From Gonocerus acuteangulatus (Eukaryota > Arthropoda > Insecta > Hemiptera > Coreidae), in contig OX328125.1 of assembly GCA_946811695.1 (NCBI GenBank), forward strand, positions 53,995,759-54,059,758: 64,000 bases of DNA, read 5' to 3'. Of the stretch, positions 56,110 to 64,000 are shown piece by piece. Below the pieces are notes generated by a model. It ran no database searches. It saw only the letters and a program-made list of their open reading frames with translations, and had not been told where the DNA came from. Position 1 is the stretch's first letter, and the number at the start of each line of letters is the position of its first letter. The position numbers were made by a program, and so were the translations under genes.

Positions 56110-57430
56110 CTGGCAAAGAGGTTATTAAAAAAGTATAACCCCATTACACCTTCTATTTCATAATTAGTGACGTCATATCACTCCCTTGTAATTAAAAAAA
56201 GGACGAGTCGGTTATAAAAACCAACTAGAAGGAAGAGGGCGAGTGTGCGGGCGCCTTTAGTCCCAGATTTTTTAATTTAAATTCCATCCCTAAAACGACC
56301 CTATTATAGCACGATTTTACACAAGATAGTGAAAAAACAACGAGAAATGGATTTAGTCTTTACTTCATAATGAATTAATAAATTAATTTATATTGGAAGT
56401 TTTCTCTCAAATTGTGGTCGTCATCTTTATTCTTCTATTTTCGAATAAACTTAATACCTACAAGATAATTCTTTCCTGGGGACCGGGAAATTTAGTTCTA
56501 CACAAATGACATCTCATACGGGATAAATACAGAGAAACAGTGGACCATCTGAAACCTTAAAGAAGAAGAAACACAAGACCACTATTACTTTGTTTTCCTA
56601 ATTACAGCAACCCTCGTTATCATTTCGACTTTCTCAGTTCTTCACCAGCATAATCACCAGTACATACAAGAGTCTCTTGTACTTTATCGCAAAAGCAATG
56701 AAGATTTGTAATTTATGAGTAAATACTATATTCCGTTCATGAGTTTATTTTTGATTATGTCGCTATCCGTTATTTGTAATTTTACAAAACATATATGTTC
56801 AGAACATGTAACATAAGGATTGATTTGTTATTATTACTATTGTTGTTTCATTGTTTTCTTTATAGGACTAAGTATTTGATTATTTTTATTTTGCTTGATG
56901 CAATCAATATTTATTTTCTCACCATTATTTTTGCACATTACATCCCTGTAATTCATGCAAAATAATTGATTATTATTATTTATTGATTGCGTGTCCCACT
57001 TCATTCCAGGAAATTAGCATGACTAATGTTGGTATAATATTTAACAAATGACCGAACCCTGATTTAACTGATATCACAATTTTGCAAAAAAATCTTTTTT
57101 AACTAAATCAGAATTTTATCTATAAAAATTGTTTTTAAATAGTTATTTAAAAAAAATTGTTAATAGATTTTATTTGAATTTCTATAGGCTCTTTTTACAT
57201 TTTTAAACAAAAGTTTTGGGCTTAAACAAAAGTTTGCTCTAAAATCAGCATCAGTATTGATTTTTAAAAAATAACATAAAAATAAAAGTTATTTTTACGG
57301 CGCACAGACTAATTAGTGCCAATATGTTTATTTTTTATTATTATTTTTTTTCCTTTTTTTTTCAGCTACTGCCAAATTATTTTTTTATAGCATTTTATTT
57401 GAATTTCTAAAGAATTTTTTTATTTATTTT
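56110..57430. other. No gene recognised
   Basis: AT-rich. At 57297-57322 ACGGCGCACAGACTAATTAG resembles the tiny-retroposon body but lacks a long T run and a duplication. Confidence 0.4.
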
Positions 57431-57435
57431 TTATT

Positions 57436-57539
57436 ATTGTTACTAATAAATATTTGTTCATTGTAAAGAGATAGTCCACCTTCTCAATCTCGACGGTCGA
57501 CTATCTCTTTACAATGAACAAATATTTATTAGAAACAAT
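57436..57539. repeat. 41-bp-arm hairpin
   Basis: 57436-57476 and 57499-57539 are reverse complements with one mismatch around a 22-bp GC-richer loop (CACCTTCTCAATCTCGACGG...). Isolated in very AT-rich DNA. Confidence 0.85.
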
Positions 57540-57544
57540 TTAAA

Positions 57545-58950
57545 AAATAAAAATAAAATAACAGTTTTCATGAAATTTATAAATTTTAAAATAAAAATTC
57601 TTAAAAAAGTTTTTGATACATTCTTTTATTAATTAAATTGTATTGAATGTAAATCACTCATTAGATGTTTTTTAAAAAAATACTACATTAATTTAAGTTT
57701 TCATAACTCAATCATAAAAATTTAAATATAATTTAAATTTTTATTTTTCTGAAATAAAAATTAGAATCAATTCAGGGAAAAAAAATGCTATTATTTTCGG
57801 TCCCTACTCTTCCTCATTGAAAAATTATATTAGTAAATAAAAACGTTACCTGTTAAAATTAATTGTAAAACAACATAATGCCATAAAAGGCAAATAAAAT
57901 AAAAATAAAAAGTTTTTGTCAATATGTTAGTGTTTTTAAGATCTTTCAGATCCACAAGTATGACAAAATGATCTCGTCATCTGCAGTTAGAAATCAGAAA
58001 TAAGTCCCTTGTCTTAAGATAGAATAGAGGTTTGTTACATATAGTTAGTGTAGACAGTATTACGCTCCGGTCGCCAGATACTTTTGTTACTTTTCCAGGA
58101 ACTGATAATCTCGAGAAGGTCGTTCCTAGTCCAGGTTCTTACCCTTGAACATCGACACTTGACGATGAAATGTGTGTGGTTTTGATTCTGTATAGAACTC
58201 GTGTCTTCCGACCGCTCGACCGCTCTATCGTTGAATCAAACTCCCCCCCCCCCCCCCCCGCAATATAAATATAGTTATATAAATATATTTAAATGATTTT
58301 TCATGCAGGTCATCAAACAACGAAGCATTTTATTTAATCATATCCTCGGATTTACCATTCACTTCAGCGCCTTCCTGAAAATCGAAATCACACAATACAC
58401 CCATTATATGAGAGACGTATTGATAGAAAAGAGAGGCGTTGGTGTCCGACCTATTCGGGATTTAGGTCATATTGGCTATTGATTTTGTACGAACGTGTGG
58501 GAGAAGGTTTCTACTTTCAACAAGCCCTCGCCTCGACCTGCCCAATTTTCACTCTTCCTTGTTACTTTTCATTATCAATATCCTACCCCATTTATCAAAA
58601 CCGGACGTAATACAACTTTATTTTTTTCTTTCTTCAACATTCACATCCTTTCCCAATACATTATAAGTTTACTGAGGTAGAATATTGGAAATACGAGAAC
58701 AGGAAAAGAACTTAGAACGTATACATTTAACCTGGAGTTTTGCGAAGAATCGGACATTACATCATACGGTTGTGTTGTGGAATGTGAAATAAATATCTCT
58801 CTCTATATATTTTCGATGAAAGAAAAGTTTGTATTTTTTATATTTTAATATATTTACGCTTTTATGTCTGATTTTCACATTGATTATGAAAAGTAAAGAT
58901 GGAATGGTTGGGATTCGGCTAAATAAACCTCAATATGATTTTGTTTTAAA
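57545..58950. other. No gene recognised; poly-C near 58245
   Basis: Low-complexity AT-rich DNA, a run of about 17 C at 58243-58259, and short unsupported frames at 58472-58680. Confidence 0.4.
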
Positions 58951-58955
58951 AAATC

Positions 58956-59006
58956 TATATTTCGGACGTTTCGGCTACTCATTGGTAGCCTTCGTCAGCT
59001 AAAATG
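58956..59006 (-). ncRNA. Hammerhead-ribozyme-like motif, intact core (minus)
   Basis: The minus strand reads CTGACGA, one extra A, GGCTAC-CAATGA-GTAGCC (perfect 6-bp stem II), then GAAACGTC. ACGT is self-complementary, as in dimeric hammerheads with a very short stem III, and C is the cleavage-site base. UUUAG before CUGA can pair with CGAAA after it (four of five). All conserved core bases are present, but the extra base at stem II leaves activity doubtful. Confidence 0.5.
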
Positions 59007-59009
59007 ACA

Positions 59010-59615
59010 AAAAAAAAAAGAAATTAATACAGAAACAAAAAAAAGTTATAATTGTGATAGGTAACAGAACTATAGATACAATTAACTTATAAAAGAACAT
59101 ATCGTCTTAAATTCTTAGAATGAGTAGAATGAAAAAGTAAATAGGTACAATAATTGATTTTAATAGTAATTAGTAACATTAATTGATTTTACAAAGAAAT
59201 AAGATACTACATACCAATGGAAATGCCGAGCAAACCTCTAAGAATGTATGTGTAGAAGAGCACTCAGTCAGTTTATGATTGATAGAGAAGTCTGTTTTAC
59301 TAGATTTCCCTTTTGAATTGAAAGAACTCCTTGGAGAGACAGCCGCCACATTGACCCAGTACTCACTTAAAGAACACAAACATCTAGAGCCAAAGTAGAT
59401 ACCAAGCCAATTTTCTAATTAAAAACTTAGTGACAGCTGAGTTAAAGATTTGAATTATTTTAAGGGCAATGGTGACCTAATGGAGACTGTTACGTTGCCT
59501 TTTACGAAAAGAAAATTTTCAAGCGCCTTAGAATCGGTGTCCAAAATCAATACTACTAATAAATGTAGGTACAAAATGTATATTCAGGGCCTGTTCTGCT
59601 TAGCAATTAGTGTTG

Positions 59616-59617
<2 letters not shown>
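59010..59617. other. No gene recognised
   Basis: AT-rich; no supported frame. Confidence 0.4.
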
Positions 59618-59651
<34 letters not shown>

Positions 59652-59668
59652 TATATATATATATATTA
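59618..59668. repeat. (TA)n microsatellite with one interruption
   Basis: About 24 TA units with a GA interruption at 59649. Confidence 0.95.
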
Positions 59669-59669
59669 G

Positions 59670-60487
59670 TGTTCTAATATCTCTTCCACATCAAATAACA
59701 ATATTTCACTTCCTGAACCTAGGATATTGATATGACACGTCGCCTGAACTCTCCTCAACAAAACAAAACTGGACGACCTGGATGTGCTCTTATTTTTTCA
59801 CTAATATTTGAATTACAGCACATTACACATGTACTTTTGAGCATATTTGAGCTAGACCGTTGTTGATATTTTAAACATTATCCACTTGCTTTTAGCGCTT
59901 TTTTTATTTATTTTACCCGGGAAAGGTAGCGCTTATCCAAGGGTCGATTAAGGTAGCGCTTCGTCACTGAGACGAAGGTGCTTAATTTTGCTTTAAATGG
60001 AACCATATAATTTTGTAAGTGTAATATAGTAATTTTATAAATCTTCTCAACAATAAGTTTAATATAATAGTTCTCTTTTTACGCTTATTTCATTCTTAAA
60101 AACTAATAAATTTTGTTTCGCCACTTGGCCATGAAGAGCTATAAGTTATCGCTGTCTACTAACAGGCTTCGAGGATTTTAGTTTGTACTAGTTATGACTG
60201 TAAATCACAAAACTATCTATTCCTGCAATATTCAATATGTTGTAAAAAAAAAACAAAAAAAAACAAAAAAACAAAGACAGAGACGAGTCTTACGAACGCA
60301 GTTATTATCGGAGCATATTCTGTCAAAAACATTAACTCCGCCTTTAGTACTGTTATATGCAGTTACAATGGAGCGATTCGCTCAAAATTATTATTACATG
60401 TATACAGTCAGACGTTAGTAAAGTATTATTGTAGTTTTGATATTGTTTTAGTCTTATAAACAAGAAATTTTCTGAGGATTAAGGAGA

Positions 60488-60489
<2 letters not shown>
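59670..60489. other. No gene recognised
   Basis: AT-rich DNA without supported content. Confidence 0.4.

Positions 60490-60490
<1 letters not shown>

Positions 60491-60531
<41 letters not shown>
60491..60531. repeat. (TA)n microsatellite
   Basis: About 20 TA units, ending 25 bp before the tiny retroposon. Confidence 0.95.
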
Positions 60532-60555
60532 GTTTTCCATCAATATCAGCTTAAT

Positions 60556-60607
60556 TTTTTTTTTTTTTTTGTTTTTAACGGCGCATCAACTATTTGGCTA
60601 TTAGCGC
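60556..60607 (-). mobile_element. Tiny poly(A) retroposon, 15-bp target duplication
   Basis: A 52-bp insert of poly(T) plus a body whose minus strand begins GCGCTAATAGCCAAATAGTT and runs through GATGCGCCG. It is flanked by perfect 15-bp repeats CAATATCAGCTTAAT at 60541-60555 and 60608-60622. GCGC ends pair as in the 12841 copy. Confidence 0.8.
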
Positions 60608-60629
60608 CAATATCAGCTTAATATATTAT

Positions 60630-63600
60630 TCATTGTTAAAATGTTTAAAAATTTTAACAATGAATGTTTAAACATATCTTTAAAATAGAATTGAAGTAGA
60701 GTACAAAAGATATAATTTTTTGTTTATTTCTTTTAATGTTTGTATGATAATTTGTTCAGTAAGTTTATCTTGTTGAGTTATATATTTGAGCATATCGGTC
60801 AGTATTTTTTCAACGAAATAGTTAAGCATGTTGTCTATATATTTGCGTTTTAGCACATTTACTCCCAGCCTGTAAGGACGAAACCTGCCGACAAGAAATC
60901 TCAACCTTTCATCGCACAAACGTAAGAACACAATATGAATATTCAGTTTAACTAGAACCGATCTGCATGAACAAAAAAATCTGTGCTTTGGGTCGTTATG
61001 ATGTTTTAAGTCTCTTAATATTTGAAAGTTTAATGGAAGTAAAGGTAAAAGGGATTGAAAGCTGCAAGTATGTATACAATTAAAAAGGAGATGAAAACAG
61101 TAGAGAATGTGTTTTGGTTTAAGTCGCTAAATTTACGACGTCTGATATTTCACTTTTGACAGTCAGGTGTTTAACGATTTAAAGAAAAAGTGGAAAGACA
61201 AAACAAAACTTAGTTAAATTTAAAAATTCTGGAAAGGATAACAAAGAGAGAAAGAGTTTAGTTTGCCTTAGGCAAATAATAACTTGAATTGGTTTTATAT
61301 CCTTTCAAAAGAGATATATTTTATTTATTTTTGTCAAAGGGCATCGTTGCTTGACAATACAAAAGTAAAATGAACGAAATGAAAGGAAGATAAGAAATTA
61401 AAAATATTTTACTACTAGAAAGACACTCAATTTCATTTAATAAATATTATTTTTAAAATTATATAAAAGAGAGTCAATTTATCTAGGAAACTTTGTAAGA
61501 GTGAAAAGAACTAGTCGGTAGTATTTTTACAGAGTAAGTTGGCCGTGAAGTAAGAGCGACATACCAGAAGGGCCTTAGTGAGTCAGTTTGTAGTCCCATT
61601 ACCTGGAAAATAAGGGTCTATTTAAAATTCATGAAAGTTTAAACAGGAGAAGGCCTCGGTAATTGGAAAGGAATAGGGAAACAAGTTTTTTCTCATCTCT
61701 CTCACTCTGCATTTTACTCTGTTTTCTGTATCTCGCTGGCCGAGAGCCAGCAGATAAGCGTAATTAACTTCTATACAAAAAAGTAAGATAGTTACCTGTA
61801 AATATTTTAGCCGCAGTAACTTACAAATTAGGAAGATAGATACATATGCTTTTTTCTATTCGGGAAATTTCTCCTTACTAATAAAGTAGGTCACATAAAT
61901 ATTATTTATTTAGGGTAGCTCCGCAGTGAAGACGATCAGCCCCTCTATTTTTCGAGAGACGTACCCGCTCTCGCACTGCTGAACCTGAGGCTAGCAGCAT
62001 ATAAGCAGCCCGGGTCAAGAAAAACATCATTCTCTTGGCTAAGGATGAAACTGAAGGCCTGGCAAAGATGGAGAGGAATCCAGCGAACTATTGTAGGAAG
62101 AAGTAGGAGACGCGAACAACCACTGGAGAAAGAAGCAGTTCCATCTAAAAATATTATTCCCAGCGACGAAAAAACACCATCAATATTAAGATGTTTTTAA
62201 CATAGTATTAAAGAAATGGTAAACCTAACTACATGCGCAAAACCTAATAATACGTTCACAGTTAACATTACAAACAATATTTATAAGTAAGTTCAATTTT
62301 CAGAAGAATATTATGCACAAAGATTATGGTTCTGTTCCAGAGGCACCATTCTCCAGGAGAAAACGGGTTTTCTCAAAGAATAGGGAGTCAGCAAAGAAAA
62401 ACAAGGAAATATTACTAAATCGAATCTCATTGATTTCCAAGCCATAAATCAAAAATACATTTTTACAACATACACATTTTTAAACATTTTTACAAAATAT
62501 TTTCATCATTATATTTTAGTTGTATTTGCTTATATAATTTGTTGTTCGGTTAAAGAGCACATGTTTTTATATATATTCACCTTTTTCCTATGCGTACTGG
62601 TTGATAAGTACGTTGAGAGGAAAGCAGCCAAATTTAGTTGGACAACTAAATTTTCTTCTATTTTAAAACAAAATTTTCTCCCTAGAAATGAGACGCTTGA
62701 CTCTTTTTTTTCTTTCATAAACTTTGATTTACATTATCCCTAACTTGTTGGTTGATTCATGATTCCAGTTTATCTTTGATGATGACAATCGAAGACTCTT
62801 GTTGGTTTAAGTTGCGACTATTCTCTATAAACTTGAATCCGAGACTGCGGTCGCCCACGCTGGACCGTTACCCTCAAGGCCACAACCGTATCATTTCCGA
62901 TCTCTGGGGTCAGCTACACTTCCCAGCCGTTCCGCTCCTCCTAACTCTTTACCAAGAAATCGGTGCATTTCCCTGCATCCCTTTTCCTGCTCGATAAGCA
63001 AATGCTTTGGGAAAATCTTTTAACTGTTTAGTCTTTCACCATTCATGAAGTTTGAACCTGCAAGTACAAAAAGTCTGACTATCAGGGACTTATGTGCAGT
63101 AAAAAAGGATTATATCGTTGTTTTCAGATTTTAAAAGAGGTTTTAGGCTTATAAAATACAAAGAAAAAGATAGACACGTTTCTCTAATCAGATGTAAAAA
63201 ACACCAAAAGTTCAGCAACACCGAAAAGAATGTTTCAATTTTTTTATAAGATTACAGATACACGATCCATCTAATTTAAAAAAGAGATTTTTTTTTCATA
63301 ATGAATGAAGATTATAAGAGATTAAAAAATTTAGTCTTAAAGTCTTTTGGGTTTTCAGAAGTCCTGTATGAACTGACAATTAAAATATTTTACCAAAAAT
63401 GCAAAGCACATTGCACAAACATTGCTATTACGCACTAAATAAAATCATATTATTACACTTCGGGAATTTATGTATGTTCATTCCTTTAGGAGAGTAATTA
63501 TTAAAAAAAAAAAGGAAAAGGTTTTTGGTTTGTAAAGTTGACTTTTGGCGCTTTTTTTTACAATCCTTTACCAGTCCTAAATTAAGAGGCTTTTTTTGAT

Positions 63601-63660
63601 ATTTTCAAAAAGACAAATAATTTATTTTACGATTTTAATCAAATATACTCATAAGTTCCT
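60630..63660. other. No gene recognised
   Basis: AT-rich DNA. A GC-richer block at 61915-62150 encodes a short arginine-rich frame (about MKLKAWQRWRGIQRTIVGRS), and another at 62820-63000 encodes an 81-codon frame; neither has a recognised motif. Confidence 0.35.
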
Positions 63661-63668
63661 AAAAAATA

Positions 63669-63691
63669 TTATATATATATATATATATTTA
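63669..63691. repeat. Short (TA)n
   Basis: About 11 TA units directly upstream of a LINE fragment. Confidence 0.85.
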
Positions 63692-63709
63692 AATTTAAAA
63701 TAACTAACT

Positions 63710-63920
63710 CACGAATATCTCATGACAGGACTTAACAAACCAACCAGTAATATATTCAATAGAGACTTTACCGTAAAACACCTTCTTACGGAATGCAGAA
63801 GAAGACGATACAAACTAAATATTCCACATGACATGAACGAATTGTTGAGGGACAGCAGCCAGTATATAAGCACAATACTCTCCTACTTACACTACAATAA
63901 ACTATACAATCTCATTTGAA
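63710..63920 (+). pseudogene. LINE ORF2 C-terminal fragment
   Basis: FTVKHLLTECRRRRYKLNIP then DMNELLRDSSQYISTILSYL aligns with the C terminus of the LINE at 49433-51482 (LTIKHILTECLQRQNYDLPY, MTELLGDGSKYIDNILNYL). The first two zinc cysteines are lost. The stop is at 63917 and the 3' UTR runs on toward or beyond the window end. Only the extreme 3' end of the element is present. Confidence 0.75.
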
Positions 63921-64000
63921 GACTGCTGAATAACCATTGGCTTTCTGGAATATTACAGACATTTCCATATCTCTGTTTATAAGTGAATCAAATTTCTAAT

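Noticed and set aside
57290..57325. Fourth tiny retroposon (ACGGCGCACAGACTAATTAGTGCC)
   Set aside because: The body is similar, but there is no long T run and no flanking direct repeat.
60680..60931. 83-codon minus-strand frame as a gene
   Set aside because: No recognised family; composition fits AT-rich non-coding DNA.
1..64000. CRISPR array, bacterial operons or phage genes
   Set aside because: No spaced identical repeats, no dense gene arrangement and no prokaryotic markers; all recognisable coding text is eukaryotic transposon-derived.

Overview
This window looks like repeat-rich, AT-rich nuclear DNA of an animal, most likely an arthropod. The evidence is the mobile elements present: BEL/Pao LTR retrotransposon, RNase H-bearing I/Jockey-group LINEs, mariner, Tigger/pogo, hAT-type non-autonomous elements and tRNA-derived SINEs, together with eleven long (TA)n or (CA)n(TA)n arrays. 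A chelicerate is possible but I cannot assign it. I found no convincing host protein gene, no rRNA and no functional tRNA. Nearly every short open frame is a shadow of a repeat, a transposon relic or AT-rich noise.

Layout. 1-1520 is a DNA element with about 350-bp terminal inverted repeats and LINE 3'-end fragments inside it. 1521-11400 is mostly unassigned AT-rich DNA, with a dispersed repeat (4884-5194), an inverted pair of hammerhead-like motifs (5281-5432), tRNA-headed SINEs and possible piggyBac scraps. 11400-15530 holds two further SINE-A copies, a foldback (12311-13250), a hammerhead-like motif, a broken Tigger element and a repeat built on GGTCAAAGGTACAACA. 16312-17949 is a 1.64-kb near-palindrome, with a shorter relative at 22795-23130. 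19.8-20.6 kb has a small foldback, an antisense LINE RNase H fragment and a tiny poly(A) retroposon. 25095-26019 is an internally deleted mariner with intact ends. 28.4-32.9 kb has a dispersed repeat, a roughly 140-bp tandem repeat, a SINE, a shuffled hairpin patch and a decayed copy of a protein family that I recall as repeated in arthropod genomes.

34559-40888 is the best-preserved element: a BEL/Pao retrotransposon on the minus strand with 611-bp LTRs that appear identical, a 5-bp target duplication, and a Gag-protease-RT frame whose RNase H tail and integrase core are deleted. 40.9-51.9 kb is a LINE cluster with three copies in different states of decay. The last one sits inside a hAT-type element (49172-52293) bounded by an exact 8-bp target duplication. 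52972-54655 has three low-complexity elements that begin with TGTTGGGCAAA, one of them inside a perfect 120-bp-arm palindrome. 54.7-64 kb is mostly unassigned AT-rich DNA, with two hammerhead-like motifs, a second tiny poly(A) retroposon and a LINE 3' fragment at the end.

The parts do not work together as a pathway; the region is a record of nested insertions. The observations most worth a second look are the approximately 50-bp poly(A) insertions with 13-15 bp target duplications at 12841, 20579 and 60556, the hammerhead-like motifs, and the palindromic TGTTGGGCAAA elements.
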